This document shows positions 34,102 to 43,412 of a stretch of DNA of 64,000 nt, piece after piece. The number at the start of each line of letters is the position of its first letter. The first letter of the stretch is position 1. Origin of the DNA: Aquimarina sp. AU58 (GTDB taxonomy: Bacteria; Bacteroidota; Bacteroidia; Flavobacteriales; Flavobacteriaceae). The stretch lies in the NCBI RefSeq assembly GCF_900312745.1, contig NZ_OMPD01000014.1, positions 2,852,001 to 2,916,000 of the forward strand, in the 5' to 3' direction. The position numbers and the translations under genes were made by a program. The notes beneath the pieces were generated by a model. It saw only the letters and a list, made by a program, of their open reading frames with translations, searched no databases and was not told where the DNA came from.

Positions 34102-37015
34102 TAAAAGTATATTGACATCTTTACAAAACCAGCTAGAAGGTCAACTACAATTTGATACTTTAATTACTGCTTTATATGCTACAGATGCTTCGGTGTATCG
34201 TAGAATTCCCCTGGGAGTAGCATTTCCAAAATCAATACAAGATGTAAAAAAAATAGTTGCTTTTGCATCTCAACATGATATTGGTATTATTCCCAGAACA
34301 GCAGGAACTTCGCTTGCAGGACAATGTGTGGGAGATGGTATTGTGGTAGATGTTTCTAAATATTTTACTAAAATAATTGCTGTTGATAAAACCAAAAAAA
34401 CAGTGACTGTTCAACCAGGAGTGATACGGGATGATCTTAATCGTTTTTTGAAACCGTATGGATTGTTTTTCGGACCTAATACATCGACATCTAATCGTTG
34501 TATGATTGGAGGAATGGTCGGAAATAATAGTAGTGGTACTACATCGATTCAATATGGGGTTACAAGAGATAAAGTCTTAGAGTTACAAACAGTATTGTCT
34601 GATGGTAGTGAGGTTACTTTTTCTGAAATATCATCAAATGATTTTGAGGAGAAACGAAATTTGGATACCCTTGAAGGAAAAATCTACGACCAGATTTATA
34701 CCGAACTTTCTTCTAAGGAGATTCAACAACAAATTACGACTCATTTCCCGAAACGAGAAATTCATAGACGTAACACAGGTTATGCTATTGATGAACTGAT
34801 TGATTCTGAGGTGTTTTCTACAGCGAATACACATTTTAATATGTGTAAACTCCTCACAGGAAGCGAAGGTACATTAACTTTTACAACACAAATTACGTTA
34901 CAGTTAGATGAACTCCCTCCAGAAGAAACCTTAATGGTTGCGGCGCATTTTAAGACTATCGATGATTGTATGAGAGCAGTAGCGCCTGTAATGCAACATT
35001 CGCTATTCACTTGCGAAATGATGGATAAAACCATTTTGGATTGCACAAAAAATAATATCGAGCAATTAAAGAATCGTTTTTTTATTGTCGATGATCCTGA
35101 AGCAATCCTCATGCTAGAACTTAGAGCAAACGATGCTAATCATTTAGAACAGCAAAAGGATAAGCTATTAGAAACTCTTGATGATTCAAAATTAAGCTAT
35201 GCCAATCCAATTTTACGTAAGGAAGAAATAGATAGGGCTTTAGAGTTAAGAAAAGCAGGATTAGGATTGTTGGGTAATATTGTTGGCGATAAAAAAGCAG
35301 TTGCTTGTATAGAAGATACGGCAGTTGCTATTCCTGATTTGGCAGATTACATATCAGAATTCACAGATTTAATGAAATCTTACGACCAACAAGCTGTGTA
35401 TTATGCACATGCTGGTGCAGGAGAGATTCATCTTCGACCGATTCTGGATCTGAAAAAAAGTAAAGACGTAATCCTGTTTAAAAAAATAACAGACGATGTA
35501 GCATCTTTGGTAAAGAGATATCAAGGTTCTATGAGTGGTGAGCATGGTGATGGTATTGTAAGGGCTGGATACATACCTTTTATGATTGGTGAGGGTAATT
35601 ATAAGATTTTAGAACGTATTAAAAGTACATTTGATCCTAATTCTATTTTTAATCCGGGTAAGATTATTGATGCCTATCCCATGGATCAAAAACTACGATA
35701 TCAGATAGATAGAAAAGAACCAGAGATAGATACTATTTTTGATTTTACCGATTCGATGGGAATTCTAAGGGCTGCAGAAAAATGTAATGGTAGTGGTGAT
35801 TGCCGTAAGTCTGTAGAAGCAGGAGGAACCATGTGCCCCAGTTATCGGGCTACAAAAAACGAAAAAGATACTACCCGAGGCAGAGCAAATACACTAAGAG
35901 AATTTTTAACCAATAGTGAGAAGGTTAATAAATTTGATAATAGAGAATTAAAAGAAGTTTTTGATCTCTGTTTAAGTTGCAAAGGATGTGCTAGTGAATG
36001 TCCTTCTAATGTTGATGTAGCTGCGCTGAAAGCAGAATTCGAATATCAATATCAAAAAGAAAATGGAGTATCGTTACGTACAAAGCTTTTTGCCCACAAT
36101 AATAGATTGAATGCTATAGGGAGAATCGCGCCTGGTTTAACAAATTTTTTCTTTTCCAATGCATTAACATCTAGTGTTTTAAAATCTACTTTAGGTATTG
36201 CCAAACAACGAAATTTACCTTTGTTAAGCAAACAATCCTTAAGAAGTTGGTGTAAGCAAAATATAAAAAGAATACAACCAGAGCAACCTATAAAAACAGT
36301 ATACTTTTTTATAGATGAATTTACGAATCATCTGGATGCTGAAATCGGGATAGATGCTATCGAACTACTCACCAAATTAAATTATAAAGTAAAAATAATT
36401 GATCATAAAGAAAGTGGACGGACTTTTATATCAAAAGGATTATTGAAACAAGCCAAAATTCTGGCAAATCTTAATATTAAAGCGTTTAATAGTCATATTA
36501 CTGCAGAAACTCCTTTAATTGGATTAGAACCTTCTGCCATACTCACTTTTAGAGATGAGTATCTGAGATTGGCTGACGATAAAGAAAATGCAACAGCAGT
36601 GGCAACACATACTTTTTTGATTGATGAATTCTTACATGTAGAGATAGGGAAAGGGAATATAAATGCTGATTTGTTTACCGCAGATACTAAAACAATTAAA
36701 ATACATGGTCACTGCCATCAAAAAGCTTTATCTGGTATACACAATACATTTTCGATTCTAAATTTACCCAAAAACTTTAATGTTACGATTATCCCATCAG
36801 GGTGTTGTGGTATGGCAGGATCTTTTGGATATGAGAAAGAGCATTATGATGTTAGTATGCAAATAGGGGAGCAGACCTTATTTCCATCGGTTAGAAAAAC
36901 ACCTAAGGATACTATTATTGTGGCTGTAGGAACCAGCTGCAGACATCAAATAAAAGATGGAACGCAACGAGAAGCATCACATCCTATTAGTATTCTCAAA
37001 AATGCTTTAGTATAG
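34094..37015 (+). CDS. FAD-linked oxidase with Fe-S domains, YdiJ-like (D-2-hydroxyglutarate dehydrogenase-like)
   Basis: The 973-residue protein combines a FAD-binding type 4 domain (about 40-200; PRTAGTSLAGQCVGDG and IGGMVGNNSSGT), a FAD-oxidase C-terminal domain to about 540 (HAGAGEIHLRPIL, GEHGDGIVRAGYIP, FDPNSIFNPGKI), a ferredoxin-like part with CNGSGDCRK and CLSCKGCASECP, and a C-terminal cysteine-rich domain with HGHCHQKAL and SGCCGMAGSFG. This layout is that of Escherichia coli YdiJ, a D-2-hydroxyglutarate dehydrogenase; lactate and glycolate oxidases are the alternatives. With the DUF1338 enzyme next door, oxidation of D-2-hydroxyglutarate to 2-oxoglutarate is the best reading. Electrons likely pass to quinones. 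Confidence 0.85.
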   Translation: MIDKSILTSLQNQLEGQLQFDTLITALYATDASVYRRIPLGVAFPKSIQDVKKIVAFASQHDIGIIPRTAGTSLAGQCVGDGIVVDVSKYFTKIIAVDKTKKTVTVQPGVIRDDLNRFLKPYGLFFGPNTSTSNRCMIGGMVGNNSSGTTSIQYGVTRDKVLELQTVLSDGSEVTFSEISSNDFEEKRNLDTLEGKIYDQIYTELSSKEIQQQITTHFPKREIHRRNTGYAIDELIDSEVFSTANTHFNMCKLLTGSEGTLTFTTQITLQLDELPPEETLMVAAHFKTIDDCMRAVAPVMQHSLFTCEMMDKTILDCTKNNIEQLKNRFFIVDDPEAILMLELRANDANHLEQQKDKLLETLDDSKLSYANPILRKEEIDRALELRKAGLGLLGNIVGDKKAVACIEDTAVAIPDLADYISEFTDLMKSYDQQAVYYAHAGAGEIHLRPILDLKKSKDVILFKKITDDVASLVKRYQGSMSGEHGDGIVRAGYIPFMIGEGNYKILERIKSTFDPNSIFNPGKIIDAYPMDQKLRYQIDRKEPEIDTIFDFTDSMGILRAAEKCNGSGDCRKSVEAGGTMCPSYRATKNEKDTTRGRANTLREFLTNSEKVNKFDNRELKEVFDLCLSCKGCASECPSNVDVAALKAEFEYQYQKENGVSLRTKLFAHNNRLNAIGRIAPGLTNFFFSNALTSSVLKSTLGIAKQRNLPLLSKQSLRSWCKQNIKRIQPEQPIKTVYFFIDEFTNHLDAEIGIDAIELLTKLNYKVKIIDHKESGRTFISKGLLKQAKILANLNIKAFNSHITAETPLIGLEPSAILTFRDEYLRLADDKENATAVATHTFLIDEFLHVEIGKGNINADLFTADTKTIKIHGHCHQKALSGIHNTFSILNLPKNFNVTIIPSGCCGMAGSFGYEKEHYDVSMQIGEQTLFPSVRKTPKDTIIVAVGTSCRHQIKDGTQREASHPISILKNALV

Positions 37016-37074
37016 ATAAGGTTTTAAGACCAGGAATTTCAAGTAAATGTTGGATTTAAAATTATACTAAAATG

Positions 37075-37656
37075 TTATCCATGTATAGTTTCAGAAGTGC
37101 CATAGTTCTGAATAAGTTCTCCTTCAAATTTTAATAAATCTTCCCATTGTTTATCTACATCAATACCTTCTCCGTATTTACGTGCAAAACCAATAAATGT
37201 GGTGTAATGACCAGCTTCACTAATCATTAAATCGTGATAGAATTTTGATAGCTCAGGGTCTTTTATTTTTTTTGAAAGAAGCTTAAATCGTTCGCAACTT
37301 CTGGCTTCGATCATTGCCGAAAATAATAACCGATTAACTAAACTTTGCTTACGACTACCACCTGTAATACCAAATTTAAACAATTCATTTACATAGCTAT
37401 CCTTTCGTTCTCGACCCAATTTATAACCACGCTTTTTAATAATTTCATGAACCATTTCAAAGTGCTGTAATTCTTCTTGTGCCAAAGTTAATAAATCGGT
37501 AACCAAATCAGTATGTTCAGAATTTAACGTAATTATGGTAATGGCATTTGTGGCTGCTTTTTGTTCGCACCATGCGTGATCTGTTAAGATTTCTTCAATA
37601 TTTGTTTCCGCAAGAGCTGCCCAACGTGGATCTGTTGCCAGTTTTAAACCAAGCAT
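37075..37656 (-). CDS. miaE: tRNA-(ms2io6A)-hydroxylase-like protein MiaE, copy 2
   Basis: This is a second complete 193-residue MiaE homologue. It shares the start MLGLKL, TDPRW and the end ETIHG with copy 1 at 26702-27283 but differs at many positions in between (for example SKFYHDLMISEAGHYTTF against ADFYRSLMVSEANHYTMF). All di-iron ligands are kept: the Glu of EEILTDHAWCEQK, the EExxH of QEELQHFEMVH, the Glu of IEARSCERFK and the ExxH of SEAGHY. Because the copies are divergent and both intact, they may differ in substrate, or one may act on another tRNA modification. It lies alone after the YdiJ-like gene, convergent with it. Confidence 0.9.
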   Translation of the reverse strand: MLGLKLATDPRWAALAETNIEEILTDHAWCEQKAATNAITIITLNSEHTDLVTDLLTLAQEELQHFEMVHEIIKKRGYKLGRERKDSYVNELFKFGITGGSRKQSLVNRLLFSAMIEARSCERFKLLSKKIKDPELSKFYHDLMISEAGHYTTFIGFARKYGEGIDVDKQWEDLLKFEGELIQNYGTSETIHG

Positions 37657-37860
37657 ATTTGTATTGTTTTAAGAGATATATAGTATTGTCAAAGATACGT
37701 TTTGCGATTTTTATTTCAATGATTCTAACAACTTAATATATCATTTTTCAAAATATTTATATATACATATAAATTGCTGGCATCAAATAAAAGATGAGGA
37801 GATACAAAATGAGGTGTAACGCCTCATTTTGGCATAGATAGAATTTTTAAGAGAGAAATA

Positions 37861-38373
37861 TTAGAATTGATAACGAATCCCTAATCCAAATCCTGTATAA
37901 AAATATGTTGAATCAGTACTTTTATTATCGGTAGAAAAAAATATTTCTGGCCTTATATTTAAAGAAATTTGTATTGGGGACTTATTAGGACTGTATTCAA
38001 TACCTCCATCAGCTATTATTCCTAAATTAGCATTAAATAATGCTCCTCCGCCAATACCCAGATACCAATTAAAATTATTGTAAATAGGAAATACTCTTTG
38101 ATATATCCCTGTAGCCATTAGACCAACAGTAGGTATGAATTCACTCCCATAAACGCGTAATCCCGTATCAAATTCTAATCTATTTTTACTGTTGATACGA
38201 AGTTGATAAGAAATACCAATACCTGCAATATTAGGATCGTTATAATTATCATGATTACTAATAAGAAACTCTGGTCGAACCCCTAGGGTGTGTCTAGAAA
38301 ACTCTTGTGATTGAGTAGTATTTATAGCCAATACTAAAACAGCAAAAATTAAAACATGTCTTTTGTATATCAT
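37861..38373 (-). CDS. Small outer-membrane beta-barrel protein, paralogue C
   Basis: The start was set at the ATG giving MIYKRHVLIFAVLVLAINTT, a good signal peptide cut after TQSQ; an eight-residue upstream extension adds only hydrophobic residues. The mature 150 residues follow the pattern of paralogues A and B: EFSRHTLGVRPE, FNWYLGIGGGALF, a strand ISLNIRPEIFF and a C-terminal GIRYQF. It is thus the third member of a local barrel family. Function unknown. Spread over 7 kb with other genes between, the three suggest old duplication rather than a single operon. Confidence 0.75.
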   Translation of the reverse strand: MIYKRHVLIFAVLVLAINTTQSQEFSRHTLGVRPEFLISNHDNYNDPNIAGIGISYQLRINSKNRLEFDTGLRVYGSEFIPTVGLMATGIYQRVFPIYNNFNWYLGIGGGALFNANLGIIADGGIEYSPNKSPIQISLNIRPEIFFSTDNKSTDSTYFYTGFGLGIRYQF

Positions 38374-38503
38374 AAAAAAGTTTAGGAGTAACAACAACAG
38401 GTTTTATTGGGACATCACAAATATGCTGCGAGGTTTTTAAGAAAAAGTCACTGTTTTCAGGGGTATTGAAAAAGTAATAACAGTAAAGCGGGAGTAAGAC
38501 AGA

Positions 38504-39361
38504 TTATAATTTCTTGAGAGATGTGATTACTTCGTTTACCATAAAAGAGGCTTGCAGGGTCTCGGGATCAATTTCTAAGCTTTCTATCTCTTCAACAGAT
38601 TCTTCATAAGCTTTCATTGATTCATTCTCATAATGTACTAGTTTCCATGCTGCATCATGATATTCTAATGAAGTTAGATTTTCTATCCAATCTCCAGAAT
38701 TTAAATAAATGCAGGACCCGTTTTTATCCTCGTATTTACGCATTTGAGGTTGATGGATATGACCACATACTACATAGCTATATTTGTTTTTAACAGCTAA
38801 CTCTGCAGCAACATCTTCAAAATCATTAATATATTTTACTGCTTTTTTTACACTATTTTTGATTTTCTTAGAAAGAGAAAACTTTTCTTTTCCTATACGT
38901 AGCAAAAACCAATTAATAGCTTGATTAAAAAGAATTAGCATATCATATCCCCAACTGCCTAATTTAGCTAACCATTTTGCGTTTTGAATTGAGGCATCAA
39001 AAACATCACCATGAAAGAACCATGCTTTTTTACCATCTAATTCTAGAACGAGTTTATCAACTAATTTAAAATTTCCCATTTGAGCATCACTAAACTTGCG
39101 AAGCATCTCATCGTGATTGCCTGTGATATAGATAACTTCTGTTCCTTTTGATGCAAACGAAATAATCTTTTTGATAACTTTAAGGTGAGATTTTGGAAAA
39201 TATCGTTTTCTAAATTGCCAGATATCTATAATATCACCATTAAGAATAAGAGTTTTTGGTTTGATACTGTTTAGGTAGTTGAGAAGCTCTTTTGCATGAC
39301 AGCCATAAGTACCAAGATGGATATCCGAAATTACAACAAGCTCTACAATACGTTTTTTCAT
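38504..39361 (-). CDS. UDP-2,3-diacylglucosamine diphosphatase (LpxH-like) metallophosphoesterase
   Basis: The start was placed at MKKRIVELVVISDIHLG, removing a seven-residue leader. The 285-residue protein has the calcineurin-like metal motifs in order: SDIHLGTYGC, NGDIIDIW, GNHDEML, HGDVFD and GHIHQP. This set, with the long helical insert between the fourth and fifth motifs, is that of LpxH-type enzymes, which cleave UDP-2,3-diacylglucosamine in lipid A synthesis; they act at the inner membrane surface. The protein is longer than E. coli LpxH, as usual in Bacteroidetes. Another metallophosphoesterase role cannot be excluded. Confidence 0.85.
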   Translation of the reverse strand: MKKRIVELVVISDIHLGTYGCHAKELLNYLNSIKPKTLILNGDIIDIWQFRKRYFPKSHLKVIKKIISFASKGTEVIYITGNHDEMLRKFSDAQMGNFKLVDKLVLELDGKKAWFFHGDVFDASIQNAKWLAKLGSWGYDMLILFNQAINWFLLRIGKEKFSLSKKIKNSVKKAVKYINDFEDVAAELAVKNKYSYVVCGHIHQPQMRKYEDKNGSCIYLNSGDWIENLTSLEYHDAAWKLVHYENESMKAYEESVEEIESLEIDPETLQASFMVNEVITSLKKL

Positions 39362-39611
39362 ATAAACATAATAATGCCACAAATTAAATAAATTCGTTTT
39401 TTTAATAATTATCTAATGATGAGTTTATTGTTATCTGAATTTAATCATTAAAATGATTTGTTACCAGAATATTAAAAATCTGCTCTTTTTCTAACTTGTA
39501 ATAAGAATTTTAGAAGCTTTAATTAATTTGCCTCCACTTAGAACTATTTTGATAATAATTAGCATAGTTAATACGTTGATGTGATTATATTAACCATTAG
39601 CTTAAATTAAC

Positions 39612-40568
39612 ATGAAAAATCACACAATTATTACACGCTTATTTGTGTATGCTTCTTTTTTTATAGCTTCTTCGTTCTTAACTTCATGTAGCAAAGATGA
39701 AATAGAGAAAAAAACAGATAGTAAACTTCAAAATAGTAGCAATCAACAAAGCAAAAATTTATACCCTTGGGAGTATGAAACCTATAATAGTTATTTGTCA
39801 AATTATAAAGAAGAGTATAGTAACGCTAAAAAATCGACAGTAAAATGGTCTTATAATGGAGCTACTGGACCAGAATTTTGGGGAAACTTATCACCAGATT
39901 TTGTTTTATGTGCAGAAGGAGCTAGTCAATCTCCAATTGATATTTCATCCAATTGTAGAACTAGTAATGGTTATGGAGATTATTTTGATGATGGAGATGG
40001 CTTACATTTTTTTTATAAGAAATCTACTTTAAATGTACTAAATAATACTCATACCATCCAGTTCAGTCCTAAGCCTGGAAGTTATGTAAAACTTAAAGGA
40101 GTCCGTTATAACCTTGCTCAGTTTCATGTGCATGCATCTAGTGAACATACTATTGATGGTAGATTTTCACCTTTAGAGATTCACTTTGTTCATACGAATT
40201 CAGAAAACGATAAAGATCTTTTAGTGTTGGGTTTATTAGTTGAAAGAGGAAGGTTTAATAGGAGATATAATGGTTTCTGGAAAAGTTCTAACTTCCCTAA
40301 AGAGGGGAATTCTATTTTAGAAGTAACACGACCAATAAATTTAGCACATCTTTTACCCAGAAACAAGTCAAGATACAACTATTCAGGTTCGTTAACAACC
40401 CCACCTTGTTCTGAGGGGGTTAATTGGAATGTTTTAACCAGAAAAATTAGAATGTCTAGAAATCAAATAAAAGCTTTTACAAGACTGTATTCAGATAATT
40501 TTAGACCTGTACAAGAAACAAATGATAGGGATATTGTGTTAGTACCTGATTATTATTGTTACTATTAA
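39612..40568 (+). CDS. Alpha-class carbonic anhydrase, lipoprotein
   Basis: The enzyme hydrates CO2 to bicarbonate. The 318-residue protein has a lipobox (LTSC, about residue 26), then a linker and the alpha-carbonic anhydrase domain (about 75-318). The three zinc histidines are in QFHVHASSEHT (two) and LEIHFVH (one), and the substrate-pocket signature is SGSLTTPPCSEGVNW; the cysteines of VLCAEGAS and PPCSEG probably form the usual disulfide. All key residues are present, so it is likely active on the outer face of a membrane. Periplasmic or surface alpha-CAs help bicarbonate supply or pH control. It is monocistronic. Confidence 0.92.
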   Translation: MKNHTIITRLFVYASFFIASSFLTSCSKDEIEKKTDSKLQNSSNQQSKNLYPWEYETYNSYLSNYKEEYSNAKKSTVKWSYNGATGPEFWGNLSPDFVLCAEGASQSPIDISSNCRTSNGYGDYFDDGDGLHFFYKKSTLNVLNNTHTIQFSPKPGSYVKLKGVRYNLAQFHVHASSEHTIDGRFSPLEIHFVHTNSENDKDLLVLGLLVERGRFNRRYNGFWKSSNFPKEGNSILEVTRPINLAHLLPRNKSRYNYSGSLTTPPCSEGVNWNVLTRKIRMSRNQIKAFTRLYSDNFRPVQETNDRDIVLVPDYYCYY

Positions 40569-40712
40569 TTTTTTATATTACTGTCAGGTTTAGGTATTGT
40601 ATCGGATAAGTCGTAACTATCTTTGTTTCAATGAATACAAAGAAATAAGGGTTTGATTAGATTAAAGTATGCTTAACTTAACACTATAATTAGTTCGTTT
40701 TATAGTAAAAAT

Positions 40713-40757
40713 AAAAAGCCAAATTCTTGGATTAACAATCTAGAGTTTGGCTTTTTT
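40713..40757 (+). terminator. Terminator between the carbonic anhydrase and aroC
   Basis: AAAAAGCCAAA (40713-40723) pairs with TTTGGCTTTTT (40746-40756) with a 22-base loop and a T run. It lies about 145 bases after the carbonic anhydrase stop. Confidence 0.8.
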
Positions 40758-40774
40758 ATATCATAATACTACTG

Positions 40775-40782
40775 TATTTTTG
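40775..40782 (+). promoter_or_regulatory. -7 box of aroC
   Basis: TATTTTTG matches TAnnTTTG; transcription would start near 40787, about 30 bases before the chosen aroC ATG. No TTG is found at the ideal -33 distance. Confidence 0.45.
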
Positions 40783-40817
40783 AAGATTAAAAATTACATT
40801 TGCTAAAAATTGTATGC

Positions 40818-41882
40818 ATGGCAGGAAATACATTTGGTAACCTATTTAAGGTTACTACTTTTGGAGAATCGCACGGAGTAGCAATTGGTGGAGTCATTGA
40901 TGGTTGCCCCGCTGGTGTAACACTTGACTTAGACGCTATTCAACAAGAACTTGATCGCCGTAAACCTGGTCAGTCGGCTATTGTTACACAACGTAAAGAA
41001 CCAGATACTGTTGAGTTTTATTCTGGTATTTTTGAAGGTGTTACAACAGGAACTCCGATAGGTTTTGCTATCAAAAATGCAAATCAAAAATCTAAAGATT
41101 ATTCTCATATTAAAGATTCTTATCGACCGTCTCATGCCGATTATACCTATGATCAGAAATATGGTATTAGAGATTATAGAGGAGGAGGACGCTCTTCTGC
41201 TCGTGAAACAGCAAGTAGAGTAGTAGCAGGAGCAATCGCTAAACAAGTATTGTCTGATATAAAATTTCAGGCCTATGTGAGTGGTGTTGGTTCCATCAAA
41301 TTAGAAAAAAATCATACCGAACTTGATTTATCACTAACAGAAAGTAATATTGTACGATGCCCGGATCCTAAGTTAGCTTCGGAAATGGAACACTACATCA
41401 AACAAATTAGAAAAGAAGGAGATACCGTTGGCGGAATTGTAAGTTGTGTTATTTCTGGTGCACCTGTGGGATTAGGAGAGCCAGCTTTTGATAAGCTACA
41501 TGCCGAATTAGGGAAAGCTATGCTATCTATTAATGCAGTTAAAGGATTTGAATACGGAAGTGGTTTTGCCGGATCAGAACTAAAAGGAAGTGAGCATAAT
41601 GATCTTTTTAATACCGATGGTACTACACAAACGAATCTATCTGGAGGTATACAAGGAGGGATTTCTAATGGAATGGATATCTATTTTAATGTAGCTTTTA
41701 AGCCAGTAGCTACAATTATGCAGGATCAGGAAACTATCGATAAAGAAGGTAATATTGTTACTATGCAAGGAAAAGGGAGACATGACCCTTGTGTAGTCCC
41801 CAGAGCAGTACCTATCGTAGAGGCTATGGCTGCTTTGGTACTTGTCGACTATTGGTTAATGAATAGAACAATTAAGAAATAA
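40818..41882 (+). CDS. aroC: Chorismate synthase
   Basis: AroC converts 5-enolpyruvylshikimate 3-phosphate to chorismate using reduced FMN, the last step of the shikimate pathway. The start is MAGNTFGNLFKVTTFGESHG, the usual N-terminus; a six-residue TTG-started extension was rejected. Signatures are GESHG, KPGQSAIVTQRKEPDT, the FMN/substrate region RPSHADYTYDQKYGIRDYRG and GRSSARETASRV. The 354-residue length is normal. The gene is flanked by a terminator upstream and a long gap downstream, so it is probably transcribed alone. Confidence 0.97.
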   Translation: MAGNTFGNLFKVTTFGESHGVAIGGVIDGCPAGVTLDLDAIQQELDRRKPGQSAIVTQRKEPDTVEFYSGIFEGVTTGTPIGFAIKNANQKSKDYSHIKDSYRPSHADYTYDQKYGIRDYRGGGRSSARETASRVVAGAIAKQVLSDIKFQAYVSGVGSIKLEKNHTELDLSLTESNIVRCPDPKLASEMEHYIKQIRKEGDTVGGIVSCVISGAPVGLGEPAFDKLHAELGKAMLSINAVKGFEYGSGFAGSELKGSEHNDLFNTDGTTQTNLSGGIQGGISNGMDIYFNVAFKPVATIMQDQETIDKEGNIVTMQGKGRHDPCVVPRAVPIVEAMAALVLVDYWLMNRTIKK

Positions 41883-42060
41883 ATTAATATAGAATAGTGT
41901 AGTTTTAATGTTTGGACACAAATTAGAATTACTGGCCTGTAAAACACTTATATACTAAAAAAACTGGCCTTTTATTTCGTATTTCGCAATTTCTATCCCC
42001 TTTTATTATTTTAAATTTATATATTGGTCGCTGTTTTGGCTTAAAAATTAAATTCTTCAC

Positions 42061-43383
42061 ATGAAAAAAATTGCACTGCATTGGAAAATTATGATCGGAA
42101 TGATATTGGGTATATTATTCGGGTTTTTAATGACAACACTTTCATGGGGAAAAGGATTTACAGGAGATTGGATTGCCCCTTTGGGGACCATATTTGTAAA
42201 TCTGTTGAAACTAATTGCGGTTCCCTTAATTTTAGCCTCTTTGATCAAAGGAATCTCTGATCTAAAAGATATTTCTAAATTTAAATTGATAGGAGGAAGA
42301 ACCATCGTTATTTATATCTTAACTACGGTGATTGCAATAACTATTGGTTTACTACTGGTCAATACTTTTAAACCAGGAAATGGAATTACTCCCGAGACTA
42401 TAGAAAAACTAAGTACAGAATACGCTGGTAATGCTAAAATATCTGAGCGTATCGCTGAGGCTGGTAAGCAAAAACAAAGTGGTCCTTTACAGTTTATTGT
42501 TGATATGGTACCTGAAAATGCTTTTAAAGCAATGAGTAACAATAAAATGATGTTGCAGGTGATATTCTTTGCGATTTTCTTGGGTATTAGTATGCTATTA
42601 ATAAAACCTGCGCAGTCAGAACCTCTTAAAAAATTCTTTGATAGTTTAAATGATGTAGTGTTAAAGATGGTTGATTTGATTATGCTTACAGCTCCATATG
42701 CTGTTTTTGCATTATTAGCTAATGTAGTGGTTACTTCTGATGATCCTGATATATTGTTAGCATTATTGAAATATGTTGGTGTTGTAATATTTGGATTAGC
42801 GTTAATGATCGTGTTCTATTGTACATTAGTTGCTGTTATTACTAAGAAATCTCCATTATGGTTTTTAAAGGAGATCAGCCCTGCACAACTATTAGCGTTT
42901 TCGACAAGTTCTAGTGCAGCTACGCTTCCTGTTACTATGGAAAGAGTAGAAGAGCATATTGGTGTAGATAAAGAAGTATCTAGTTTCGTATTACCAGTTG
43001 GTGCCACTATAAATATGGATGGTACCAGTTTGTATCAGGCAGTAGCTTCAGTATTTATTATGCAAGTGCTTTGGCCAGAAGGATTAACTTTTGGTAATCA
43101 AATTACTATTGTACTAACTGCTTTGTTGGCTTCAATAGGATCGGCAGCTGTTCCCGGAGCAGGAATGGTAATGTTGGTTATTGTGTTAGAAGCAATTGGT
43201 TTTCCGTCGGACAAATTACCAATTGGTTTAGCGTTAATCTTTGCCGTAGACAGACCTTTAGACATGTTAAGAACAACAGTTAATGTTACTGGAGATGCTA
43301 CTGTGTCTATGATTGTAGCAAAATCAGTTGGGAAATTAGGCGAACCCAATGTAAAAGAATGGGACGATGATTATCAAGGGTAA
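42061..43383 (+). CDS. Dicarboxylate/amino acid:cation symporter (DAACS family)
   Basis: The 440-residue inner-membrane protein has the GltP/DctA fold: eight hydrophobic helices, the serine-rich re-entrant loop LLAFSTSSSAATLPVT and the transmembrane segment with GATINMDGTSLYQAV, followed by SIGSAAVPGAGMVML. It imports glutamate, aspartate or C4-dicarboxylates with Na+ or H+. An extra 50-residue loop (about 100-150) between helices is enriched in charged residues. Its neighbour genes, a LysR regulator and a PLP decarboxylase, could use an imported amino acid, but the genes are not clearly co-transcribed. Confidence 0.92.
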   Translation: MKKIALHWKIMIGMILGILFGFLMTTLSWGKGFTGDWIAPLGTIFVNLLKLIAVPLILASLIKGISDLKDISKFKLIGGRTIVIYILTTVIAITIGLLLVNTFKPGNGITPETIEKLSTEYAGNAKISERIAEAGKQKQSGPLQFIVDMVPENAFKAMSNNKMMLQVIFFAIFLGISMLLIKPAQSEPLKKFFDSLNDVVLKMVDLIMLTAPYAVFALLANVVVTSDDPDILLALLKYVGVVIFGLALMIVFYCTLVAVITKKSPLWFLKEISPAQLLAFSTSSSAATLPVTMERVEEHIGVDKEVSSFVLPVGATINMDGTSLYQAVASVFIMQVLWPEGLTFGNQITIVLTALLASIGSAAVPGAGMVMLVIVLEAIGFPSDKLPIGLALIFAVDRPLDMLRTTVNVTGDATVSMIVAKSVGKLGEPNVKEWDDDYQG

Positions 43384-43386
43384 ATT

Positions 43387-43406
43387 AAATCAAACTTGAT
43401 TTACTA
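43387..43406. terminator. Weak hairpin between convergent symporter and LysR genes
   Basis: AAATCAA (43387-43393) pairs with TTGATTT (43396-43402), a short AT-rich stem between the two stop codons. It is small and lacks a good T run, so its terminator function is uncertain. Confidence 0.3.
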
Positions 43407-43412
43407 TTTTAT

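Noticed and set aside
40929..41246. 105-codon minus-strand frame inside aroC
   Set aside because: Serine- and isoleucine-rich shadow frame antisense to a universally conserved enzyme.
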